Positions 55,081-64,000 of a stretch of 64,000 nt of DNA are shown here, one piece after another. The notes under the pieces were generated by a model. That model worked only from the letters and a program-made list of their open reading frames with translations. It did no database searches and was not told the DNA's origin. The stretch is from contig OU964935.1 of NCBI GenBank assembly GCA_918807975.1, positions 11,123,823 to 11,187,822 of the forward strand, in the 5' to 3' direction. Made by a program: the position numbers and the translations under genes. Each line of letters begins with the position of its first letter. The stretch's first letter is position 1. The stretch comes from Aplidium turbinatum (lineage: Eukaryota > Chordata > Ascidiacea > Aplousobranchia > Polyclinidae).

Positions 55081-55865
55081 AATTAGCTACTGGCCTAAGA
55101 GACCCGATAGCCTACTAATATACCGTTGGTCACAACGGTAAACAAACCATAGCCTAATCTCTGTGGGAAATTTGTAACTTAAATTTCCCGGATCCGTTCG
55201 TCTGTATGCAATGACCGAAAGAAACACTCTTCTGAAAACGTCTATTCAAGAATTGTATTTCTGTAAGAATAGCCTCAAGGCTGTCGAAGAATGGGGGAAA
55301 CACCGTACCCACTAAAACTTGTCACTACAATACAAATTACTGAGATGAAGACGGAAATTTCGTCTGGTTGGTAAACACAAACAAAACTGTTTTAATATAT
55401 GCGACCAACTTTTCAAGCAACAATAATTTTAAGAATGACGAGAATAGATTGCAATCTTCCAAACGCACGTAGGCCTAACCATCTTCTGTGATGTAATAGC
55501 CTAATGATAAGCATTATGAAGCTATTCAAGCACCTGTTAAATTTGGCTTACACCATATCTCGTAATTCAAGATTTAACGAAGATGTAATGTTTCAACAGG
55601 TGTGACAAAGGTGATGCAACCTTTGCTTATTTCTAGCAAGTCCATGACGTAAAACGTCAGGTTCAGTAGACAACGGTTTTATGTGACGTTTGATTTGTAC
55701 AGAGATTGTCCGTAACATAGCGACCCTAGTTATGATAGTCTAACGTGGCATAACTAAAAAAGAATTTAAAGACAATCGTGAGCCATTGAATAAAAACACA
55801 CGATACACAAATTGTATGAATTACTCACGTTTTAAGTTATAACGTTTGATTTAAAATTTGTCCGC
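55081..55865. other. No gene recognised
   Basis: Unassigned AT-rich sequence. I see no open frame of note and no inverted ends. Confidence 0.5.
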
Positions 55866-56001
55866 AACAGTGTGCTTGAGCAACGCATTGTTGGGATTGC
55901 TCCCCATTCAGCGGTACCGAATGGATGGAATAATTCCCTGCCAACAACACTTCAACAGTCGGAAACTTCACTCTGTCAATCTCGGTTACCGTTACCGGGC
56001 T

Positions 56002-56386
56002 GCGAAATATTTTTTCCCACGAGATTTCTGTCTCATTTACATATTTTGGTACAAGTTTGTATTAAAACCGTGTGAATGCAACATTCTCTCGTTGGCACGG
56101 TTGGTTCAGTGGTATCATCCTCTGCCTAGTAATCGTGAGAACGAGGGTTCGACGCCCGTCGAAGTCAAACTTTTTTTTTCTTTAAATTAATTTTTGCGGT
56201 GCACAAGAGCTTTTCAAAAAAGTAGGGTTAGGGAAAGCTTATATTTTATTATCATTGCAGAATTTTATTGGCAAATAGTTATTTCGCAATCTGAATCAAC
56301 CAATCTCTCAAACACTTTCGGAAAATCTTACTTTTAAAGTGACTAAAATCAATGAGACAGAAATCTCGTGGGAAAAAAAATTTCGC
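56002..56386. mobile_element. MITE with 9-bp TSD in the SINE
   Basis: Ends GCGAAATATTTTTTCCCACG and CGTGGGAAAAAAAATTTCGC are inverted and continue with AGATTTCTGTCTCATT. TACCGGGCT is duplicated (55993-56001, 56387-56395). A 9-bp duplication suggests a Mutator-like source. The interior carries a tRNA-like module. Confidence 0.8.
56094..56179 (+). ncRNA. tRNA-like Pol III module in MITE
   Basis: A box-like TTGGTTCAGTGGTATCATC and B box-like GAGGGTTCGACGCCCGTC sit 34 bp apart, with a T9 run at 56171-56179. The acceptor stem does not pair, so I do not call a tRNA or an anticodon. Confidence 0.35.
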
Positions 56387-56639
56387 TACCGGGCTTGCGT
56401 CAGTAGTTTAAAGCTTCTACAAGTATGCGAAATTGCCAAAATTAAGCTTCCACTGTCCGAGGATGTAGATATTCAATCAAGCAATTGAAACGTCAATGAG
56501 ACTAAAATATCCAAATTCTTCATTATTTTTATTTGTGCTTTTATTTTGTCAACTAATGAATTCAAAAACAGGATGTTTTCAAAAGTTCACAGTGAATGTC
56601 AAAGAGTAACTTCCTTCAATCACGTTTCATACCATACAG

Positions 56640-57120
56640 CAGGGGTTCCCAACTTTTGTTACACCGTGGTCCCCTTTCAAAATTTTAAAATAATATATAA
56701 AATATAAATACAACACACAATAAGCATGACGTATGCATGCTTATTGTTAACATATGCAGTTAATGGGGCCTATCAACATCTGCGGCATGCAACTGTGGTG
56801 CAGAGGAACAGACAGCAGATCACATCCTCTACCACTGCCCGACGTTTACTCCTCCAAAGGCAGGTGGCCTGTCAACGCTGGAGGACTCTACAATCAAGTG
56901 GCTGCTCGAAGAATGCCCGGACATTTGACCCCAATGAAATGTAGTCCAAGGAAAACAACCTCTCATACGAAAGAAGAAGAAGAATGTGATGGTTGAGCTT
57001 GTTTTAATTAAAAATAAATGATTAATTAAAAAAAAATTAGTTTTCAAATTTTTCCATGGCCGCCTTGAAAAAGGCTCATGGCCTACTAGGGGGCCATGGC
57101 CCCCAGGTTAGGAACCACTG
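56640..57120. mobile_element. hAT 'CAGGGGTTCCCAAC'
   Basis: Ends CAGGGGTTCCCAACTTTTG and CCAGGTTAGGAACCACTG. Flanks CCATACAG and CCAGACAG differ at one base. It contains a LINE scrap. Confidence 0.8.
56755..56985 (+). pseudogene. LINE 3' scrap with (GAA)n tail
   Basis: Residues CNCGAEEQTADHILYHCPTF and STIKWLLEECPDI match the zinc-knuckle-like C-terminus of Jockey/RTE-type LINEs ('C.CG...QT..HIL..CP'). A (GAA)n run near 56970 would be the LINE tail. It was probably inserted into the hAT at 56640. Confidence 0.6.
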
Positions 57121-57399
57121 CCAGACAGAAAACACATTTATTTGCTTTTCCTTCCAGAACAATCAGCCCCACTCACACAGACAGACACAGCTGAGACATT
57201 GCCCCTGTGGTTTAGCATTGAGTACCTCATTTGAAGGGTTGCCAGTTTTGAGGTTTTCTCGCGGAATTGAACTCGTTTTGTTTTGGAGTCACGTGGACAT
57301 TTCAGTAGTTCCGGTGTGTTATCTTAGTTTTGTTCCATTTTCATTAAAATGTTTTTAATTTTAAATATATTTTGCACGGTTTTGTTGTATTTTTGATTG

Positions 57400-57598
57400 C
57401 TTTGAGCTTGTTTTATTACTTGTTACAATTGGGTTACTTTTCAGCTGCAATTGTGGGCACCTTGAATTAGATAACCGCATGGTTTTTTCGGTGCCTCCAT
57501 GGTGTAGTTTCCATATAAAAAGGCTATTTGTTATATTTCCTGATGTGTACATTGAAAATGAATGTGGAGCTATGCGAAATAAACTTGATTGATTGATT
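57400..57598 (+). mobile_element. LINE 3' end with (TTGA)n tail
   Basis: The end CGAAATAAACTTGATTGATT resembles that of the LINE at 1-2128 (ACAAATAAAACATTGATTG). This is a short 5'-truncated copy of a related family. Confidence 0.5.
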
Positions 57599-57990
57599 TT
57601 ACTGACATTTTTAAAAAGCTCTGGCAACTCTTCTTATTCGATTTCAATTAACCTTGTTCATGCTTTTTGATGTCACGCTTCAGCGATTAGCAAACAGCAA
57701 AGGGTTGTTTGTTCGTCTCTTCGATTTCAAAAAGTTGCAACATCATGATCATGATTAGTTTGCTTGCTCCTTCAACTTGGAATCTTGGATGCTGTAGTCA
57801 GTAGTCTCATGAACATTCCTTGAATTTTCTGCTTTGGTGTGGCTTTGTTTGAGATGCATTGGCTGGTATCTGGATAGAAGTTTATGTATACAGAACCAAG
57901 GTTTTAAATTCAAAAAACAGCCAGCCTATAATATTGCTTTACCTGCTGTTCTAGTGAAGCTAGAATCAACTTAGCCTGTATTCCGTAAGA

Positions 57991-58185
57991 CTGGTTGGTT
58001 TTGAATCTTTATCCTAGGACTGACAAAAGCTTGGTAGGTTATTCCTGGTAGTTTCGCATACTTGTAGAAGGTCTTGATGCAGGGCTGGTTACCGAGATTG
58101 TCAGAGTAGGCCTAAAGTTATCGGATTGTTGTTGCTGGGAATTATTCCATTCACTAGGTGCCGCTGAATTGAGAGTTGTCCTGAA
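57991..58185 (-). mobile_element. tRNA-derived SINE (copy F)
   Basis: Reverse copy without head: GAATCTTTATCCTAGGACTG, TTTCGCATACTTGTAGAAGG and TGGGAATTATTCCATTCACT match the other copies in order. Confidence 0.75.
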
Positions 58186-59901
58186 ATACGTAAGACCATA
58201 TTGGCACCTCTTAATACTAACTGTTAGTGTTACAAGCTGCATTTAAGTTTAAATGTTATAATATGGTACCTATTTATTCTATTGAAGTTTTGTTCACGCT
58301 AGCAATGAAAAATAAATTGAATTGAACTAAAAAGTTGATTCAAAATAAAGGTACGGTAGTTGGCTATTTGACCGGCTTTGATCTTTTCACCGTATCTGTC
58401 ACTGCTTCCTTTTGGCGTCAAGAGTTGCTGGCCGAGACCATCAGGTCTACGTCTCTCTTATTGATAATTACTCTGTCGGATTATATCAAATAACAACAGG
58501 AAAAAGTATGCCGTTGGTCAAAAGCCTTATCTATCACTTCAATCAATTTATTTCGCAAAATAGATTCGTAATTGTGTATTTTAGGTAGAAAAGGTAATAA
58601 AGACTCGGTTTTTGACCTATTTTCGCCATTTCTTAGTCAAATTTCTCAGTTCATATTTTATTTTGAAAGTCTTCTTGCGTTGAACACAGAACTTCATCAA
58701 TTTTGTTTTTCCGCTTCTGTGCAAACAGTATTCCATGCACATTTTGCACTGCAAAGCAATTTGCGCAAATAACAAATTACATTCCTAATTATTGTCTGCC
58801 AGCAAAGAATGACTCATATCGCGTCAGATTGCGACTCCCTACCCAGACAGCAAAATCGACATTGAATCAATGATGTAAAAATGACGGATTTTGCTGCCTG
58901 GGTACACAATGGAATTTTAGCGCCGCCGACAAACACAAAATGAAACCGCACGATAATTTAGTAAACTGTCAATCAAGCTATTGAATATCAGCAAATTTCT
59001 TGCATTTCATAACTGGCTGTGACAAAAGGTGTATTGTGAACTTCACAATTATCCGATACCAACATAATCGGGATTAAGGGTTGAGGCAAGAAAAAAAAGT
59101 AAAAGTCAAGAAATCTCAGGTTTCTAGCGTCACTGCTTCTATGTGAAATTGCTGAATTAGCAGAGGGTGAGACCATAGGGTCTACGCCAGTAACAGATAC
59201 GGTTAATCTGAAACACTATTTGACCGTTGATGATGTATTTTTTCTTTCTCTTTTTCAAAGCAAAAGACGAGAGAAGAAAAAAAGTGCCTATATAAGTTCT
59301 AAATTCAATAGTTTTATTCAACTGAATCAGCAGCGCATACGATGTTTATCGGGCTGATATCCTCAAGGGTATTAGTTCGATAGCCTACTACACGGAATCG
59401 TTTTGTTTCAAACTAAGAATTGCCTGCTAATAAACACTGCCTAAAAGTAAAATCATTTTTTTTAAAGAAGTACCGTATTGTAACTTTTTAAAACCACCAA
59501 ACTAACTTGTTGAGAGCAAAAATGTAATGCGTCGTTCGGCAAACATGGTTACTCATATTTAAAAAGAGATAAACAATCGGGCTGTAGGCTACTCAAATTA
59601 AAAATTGACCACAAAAATGCAGCAGCCTAACGATTGAATCACTTAGGGTCAAAATTTAGTTTAAAAAAAGCGTATCCGGGGTGTGCAACCCGGGTGCAAC
59701 CTAGTTCTCAGTGCAGATTCGACTTAATTTATTGGGAAGATGACATCAGAAGATGACGAGGAGAGTAAATTAAGTCCTGAGGTAGATGGCTGAGAATCTG
59801 CATTTATCTGTAAAAAACGTCTTGTTTATGCATCCGTATCAAAAATTAATAGACGGTTATTTTAAAAATCATTGGGCTGTTAAGCATACTGGGAACAAAC
59901 A
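58186..59901. other. Unassigned, with one micro-MITE
   Basis: No gene is recognised. GGCTATTTGACCGGCTTTGATC (near 58361) and AGAGAAGAAAAAAAGTGCCT (near 59270) recur near 17270 and 18172, so a decayed repeat surrounds both Mutator-like elements. The micro-MITE 58842-58902 is listed separately. Confidence 0.4.
58842..58902. mobile_element. 61-bp palindromic micro-MITE
   Basis: Ends CCCAGACAGCAAAATC and GATTTTGCTGCCTGGG, with TA on both flanks (58840-58841, 58903-58904). It is the cleanest copy of the family also seen at 11029, 15345, 20940, 46669 and 62478. Confidence 0.75.
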
Positions 59902-60632
59902 GGATGCAACCAAATTCGTACCATGAACAATTCGTATCGTCAGTTCGTACCTTGAAAAGATCAAAATAAAAAATTAAAAAAAGCTGAAGTCACTAATCGC
60001 AGTTTTCGAGAACATTTTAAAGTTTTTTGCAAAAAAAACGAAAACTCTTAGGATCATTGCCAGAAATTTTAAAATGTTTGCGGAAACTCCAATCAACCCT
60101 AACCCTAACTTTTTTTAAATGTTTGCGGAAACTCCGATCAGCCCTAACCCTTTTAAAATGTTTGTGGATCAGCGACTTCGGCAAACTCTTAGGATCATTA
60201 CCGGAAATTTTAAAATGTTTGCGGAAACTGCGGAAAAATGGAAACTGCAATCAGTGATGTTTTTTCTCTCGATCTTTTCAGTTTGTTTGTTTGCAGAAAC
60301 ACCCTAACCCTTTTAAAACGTTTGCGGAAACTCCGATCAACCCTAACCCTTTTAAAATGTTTGCTAAAACTGCGATCAGCGACTTCGGCAAACTCTTAGA
60401 ATCATTACCGAAAATTTTAAAATGTTTGCGGAAAAACGGAAACTGCAATCAGTGATGTTGTATTTTTTTCTCTCAATCTTACCTAGCCAATACTCCGATA
60501 CCCTAACCCTTTTAAAATGTTTGCGGAAACTGCGATCAGCGACTTCCAGCTTTTTTTAATTTTTTCTCTCGATCTTTTCAAGGCACGAACTGACGGTACA
60601 AATTGTTCATGGTACGAATTAGGTTGTATCCC
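59902..60632. mobile_element. Mutator-like fold-back element (copy 2)
   Basis: Ends GGATGCAACCAAATTCGTAC and GTACGAATTAGGTTGTATCC with exact 9-bp duplication GAACAAACA (59893-59901, 60633-60641). The interior is built of TTTTAAAATGTTTGCGGAAAC and GCGATCAGCGACTTCGGC units, as at 17344-18148. Confidence 0.88.
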
Positions 60633-60657
60633 GAACAAACATACATCATATAATACT

Positions 60658-61195
60658 TTATTACCTTTATTCAATTCTTCAATGCATAATTCTTGAAGCG
60701 TTTCAACCTCTTTCTATCAAGAGGTCCAAGAGATGCTGGGTTGGTTTGTTTCAAGTAATTTAAGAAACTGTATATCTTCTGCCTTATCTTCTGGTAGTAA
60801 TGTTTTGTTTTTGTTAATAGGATTTTGGCATTTGTAGCAGATATCATAAATCGTGTTGTCAGTGTTTCTCGAAATTTAATTAAGGCAGCAGGTTCCTTTT
60901 TGGCATGTTTGTATTTCTTGTATTCATCAACCAAACGAATATAATAATTTTGTTTTGGATATTTTGTTTTATCATCAGTGGAATGCAAGCAGGCTGCCAT
61001 ACTTTTGCTAGACATACTGCTGTATCCCAAGCTGCGAGCTTCCCACTCTGGTGGTTACGAGGATTTAATTGAAGATGATATTTCTGAAGAACATCTCCAG
61101 TAGTTGGTCTAAATTGTCCTTCCTTAAAATGTTTTAAAAGCTGCAAATTACCAAGCAAACCACCATTGTTCATTTTACTCTTCCTCAGCTCCATG
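60658..61195 (-). pseudogene. hAT-like transposase N-terminal remnant
   Basis: Two overlapping minus-strand frames hold GDVLQKYHLQ, DTAVCLAKVWQPACIPL and VDEYKKYKHAKKEPA, then LGPLDRKRLKRFKN. The layout (VL...., VW..A.IP, a Lys-rich helix, LG..D...) follows the first 170 residues of the innermost hAT transposase at 48610. Similarity is weak and the gene is truncated and frameshifted. Confidence 0.4.
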
Positions 61196-61565
61196 ATGGA
61201 TACATGAATACACACGGAATATTAGACAGTAGAAGTGTATACAATACGTTATATAATCATACAAGTAGAAAATGCTAACTGATCAATACAGAAGGTTATC
61301 GTTAAGTTCAGCTGACTTAATCCATTTTTTGCCACATGATTTAGATACATAGACTACATTATGCTGGGTGAGGAATGCTATTGAAATTGTGGCGGACTGT
61401 GACCATCTTGCACTTGATCAGAGCTCTTTCTGAGCAATGAAGCGTGTATTCTAACATCAAGTGCAATGGGTACCGAGATGTTAGCTACATTGAGATGATC
61501 GGTTCCACGTTATACTGTATATGACTCCAGGCATTTAACGTTTGTGATGCCTAAGGAATACATCT
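61196..61565. other. No gene recognised
   Basis: Unassigned sequence between two elements. Confidence 0.45.
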
Positions 61566-62653
61566 CAGGGTTCGATCTTAGTGGTGGTCCGCTAGCCAAT
61601 GGCTAGTGAAAATTTCCGCGGACTAGTAGAAATGTTGCAGTACTCGTATGATTGGCTAGTGAAAATTTTCGTCGGTGAAAAGTTTTGGTTTACAAAATGG
61701 CGATTGGCGACGTCACTCTCACTCTGAAATACTGCAGAAATTTGCTTGCCAACTAGGCGAAATTGCATGAAGAAGGCTACAAAGTCGGTCAACTGAGCAC
61801 GTGACTACTTTTTTCTCGCATTTTCGCTAGACACGACACGTGGTACATAGTGAGCACGCCAGGTCGCCAAATTTGCCAATTTGGCTTTTTTGAAGCCAGA
61901 TTTTGTGAATCTGGTTGTTTTTAAACTCGCTTGGCTTAATTTTTTTTTAAATAAAAAAAGCCAGAAAAATTAGGCCTTTTTTGGCTTTTTTTCATGTTTC
62001 ATCGATGTTTTGTCAAATTAATAAAAAGCCAACATAATTTTTGGCTTTTTTTGGCTTAATTTTATCTTTCGCGATTTTTTTGAGGAAAAAAATTCGGTCT
62101 GCGTCAATTCGAGCAGTAATTTCTACCTTATATTTGGTTGTAGTGTCCGACCGAATTTCGTTTTGAAGCCGAAACTGGAAAATTTTCTAGTTGCTTGTCT
62201 TTTTATTAACTATGTTTCTGCGTTGACGCTGAAGTCAAAGTTCGGTGGGACAGTATTTGGTTGTGCACTTTTTATATGTGTATGTTTATTGAATACTAAT
62301 TGGCTTTTTCAGCTGTTTCTTGCTGACTTTTTTTTAAGCTTTTTTTGTGACTAGGTCTGGCTTTTTTTTGGTGAAAACAGGTTGGCAACCCTGCAGGTCG
62401 CCAGCATGAAGACAGCATCCCAGCAAGCAGCAGTTAGCAAAATTAACGTTTTTTTGTTGATATATCGTGATCAAATGCTGATTCAATGTTACTACAAAGT
62501 ATCCAACGCTGAGTGTTAGCTGGGTAGTTATGTCATCAGACAAGTGAAAAGTCAGTAAACTGGTCGGACTAGTAAAAAATCGTGCGGGCTAGTAAAAACG
62601 GGGAGCAACTAGTCCGGTGGACTAGTGAAAAAAAAAGTTAAGATCGACCCCTG
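61566..62653. mobile_element. TIR element with CATCT duplication
   Basis: Ends CAGGGTTCGATCTTA and AAGATCGACCCCTG. CATCT is directly repeated at both edges (61561-61565, 62654-62658). ACTAGTGAAAATTT-type words repeat near both ends. A 5-bp duplication is short for a hAT, so the family is open. It contains another MITE. Confidence 0.65.
61868..62393. mobile_element. hAT MITE 'CAAATTTGCCAA'
   Basis: The exact 8-bp duplication CAGGTCGC (61860-61867, 62394-62401) flanks imperfect ends CAAATTTGCCAATTTGGC and CAGGTTGGCAACCCTG. The interior repeats TTTTTTGGCTTTTTT words. Confidence 0.8.
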
Positions 62654-63786
62654 CATCTCGTTGTAGGAATGAAGCAACTGCGACAGAATCATTCATGCAT
62701 GACTGTTCGTATCAATTTTTTAATAACTTTATTTCTGTTGCTCTGAAACACTTTTTAATATATTTTTTGAACTCCTTACCCCCAAAAACTCCTTGACAGC
62801 AACTTTCACCATTTTTCTAGTATCATTTGGCAATAAATTAACAAAAATCAGTCATTCGTGACTGCGTAATCTGGGTACCGTACTTAAACGGTCATAACTT
62901 TGGTACCAATTGTCCAATTTTAATAATTTTTTTTTAATTCTTCAGCAAAAGAAATGCTTTCAGATAATCTAGATATCAGCATACTAAGTTAAAAGTAAAG
63001 GGGTTTTAAAGGGGGTTTTTGTAATTGATATGAAAAGTTGTTGATAAGCAACAGCGAATAACTTCCCAGACGTTGATTGAAAAAAAAATTTATGCATATT
63101 TTTGAAATCAGCATTGAAAACCCATGCAAAAAAGTCACAATATAGATGAAAACAAAAGAAAGTCCGGGGATTGGGGAGGTCTAATATACATCAATAGTAG
63201 GGTGCATCATTTGCCGAAAATTTTTGATAAATGAGCCTAACTTTTTTTTACATGTGAGGTTAGCTAAAAAAATGACTTGTACAAAATTTCACCCCGATTG
63301 AACAAAGTTTAGACCCTCACTCGGCCATTAATTTTGGACTCCAATGTCATTTTTCCAACGTTTTTGCCACTAGGTGGTGCTATGTTTATGCTACACGCAT
63401 GGGGTTACTTTTAAAAGATGGCCCTTCAATTTCTTTATCATATAAAAAAAAAGTTTTAAAATCAGTCAAGGGGTCGTCGAAAAATGGGTAAATTGACGTT
63501 TTACTTTGTAGTCAAAACACTGCAGTAGGACATCTAGTGGCGAAAATTGAATTCAGGATATCTGCTAAAGTTCTTATCCAAATAAAATAAAATTGGTATC
63601 TAGACCCCCATTTTCGAGGGTGGAGAGTCCATTTTTGCCGTTTGTTTTGCATTATTTGGCCACTAGAGGGCTTAATGGTCAGTTTCAAACTTCAAATGCA
63701 TTTGAATTGTTGCCATAAATTTTTATCGTTTTCACAGGAAATTATTAATAGGTTTATTCTAAAACTACATAACCAGTGGGTTTGTT
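62654..63786. other. No gene recognised
   Basis: AT-rich sequence. The word pairs CACTAGGTGG (63370), CATCTAGTGGCG (63531) and CCACTAGAGGGC (63660) recur at about 130-160 bp spacing. No coding potential is seen. Confidence 0.45.
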
Positions 63787-64000
63787 ATGTCTGACTCTAG
63801 CTTTAGAGAATCTATTCTTGAAACAATTGTAACAGAAGATGACAAAAGCATCAATGGAAGTAGGCTACCAACCGAGCATCAAGTCCTTCTTTGCTACTTG
63901 GCAGATTGTCAATGTCCAAGTGTATCTTCTAAATGAGAGGCTGCGAAAATGAAGAACTGCACATTGGATGAAAGCCAGTTTTGCGTTCTCTTAGCTCCAT
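63787..64000 (+). pseudogene. Possible N-terminal remnant of orphan transposase
   Basis: From ATG 63787 the frame reads MSDSSFRESILETIVTEDDK, then LPTEHQVLLCYLAD, reaches a TGA about 49 codons in, and seems to continue as EAAKMKN to the window edge. The LPTxxxVL pattern recalls residues 37-50 of the transposase at 48610. The evidence is thin. Confidence 0.25.

Larger units (their letters stand above)
55866..56480 (+). mobile_element. tRNA-derived SINE (copy E), interrupted
   Basis: Body landmarks CCATTCAGCGGTACCGAATG and CACTTCAACAGTCGGAAAC, then after an insertion TTCTACAAGTATGCGAAATT and the tail CCGAGGATGTAGATATTCAA. It is split by the MITE at 56002-56386. Confidence 0.75.

Noticed and set aside
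56094-56179. Functional tRNA gene
   Set aside because: The D- and T-like boxes are good but the acceptor stem does not pair and the T stem has a mismatch. It lies inside a MITE.

Overview
The window is animal nuclear DNA: AT-rich, spliced genes with canonical GT-AG introns, polymerase III-type SINEs, LINEs, Tc1/mariner, pogo, Harbinger and very many hAT elements. Nothing bacterial is present. I cannot name the species. The orphan transposon proteins resemble ones common in marine invertebrates, and the gene block points to a bilaterian or other metazoan.

Three host genes can be read exon by exon, all on the + strand. A conserved UBE2D ubiquitin-conjugating enzyme (six exons, 21085-25580, 148 residues) is followed by a strongly diverged paralogue with the same exon phases (40149-45541, 149 residues). 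That copy keeps the catalytic Cys85 but has HPG instead of HPN. Next comes CISD2, the NEET-type iron-sulfur protein of ER and mitochondrial membranes (three exons, 47048-53534). UBE2D3 and CISD2 are also neighbours in human 4q24, so this is probably old conserved linkage.

Nearly everything else is transposon, usually nested. 1-2400: a 5'-truncated CR1/L2-like LINE inserted into an older LINE endonuclease. 2470-6075: an inverted minisatellite split by a hAT that itself holds a pogo remnant with a PHD-finger tail. 6.4-8.7 kb: a MITE, LINE and orphan-protein debris, and a SINE. 9356-16596: a hAT nest four deep, holding a long-TIR element with a 556-codon orphan reading frame. 17.3-19.6 kb: fold-back elements with 9-11 bp duplications. 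23.5-24.9 kb: a mariner in a UBE2D intron. 27.0-28.8 kb: Harbinger and hAT MITEs. 29543-39050: a 9.5 kb long-TIR element carrying pieces of a related orphan protein, interrupted by a hAT with three further hATs inside, plus tandem repeats and a SINE. 41.5-44.1 kb: a hAT and a pogo MITE in a paralogue intron. 47963-52930: three hATs stacked inside one another in CISD2 intron 2, the innermost nearly intact. 54.1-62.7 kb: more hAT and Mutator-like MITEs, SINEs and LINE scraps.

The most novel candidate is the pair of long-terminal-inverted-repeat elements (11813-15664 and 29543-39050). They share a protein family with an 'ADDTDV' motif, an 'ADNxDxN' motif and a cysteine-rich tail, and I cannot assign it to a described transposon superfamily. 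No LTR retroelement, Polinton, CRISPR array or rRNA gene was recognised.
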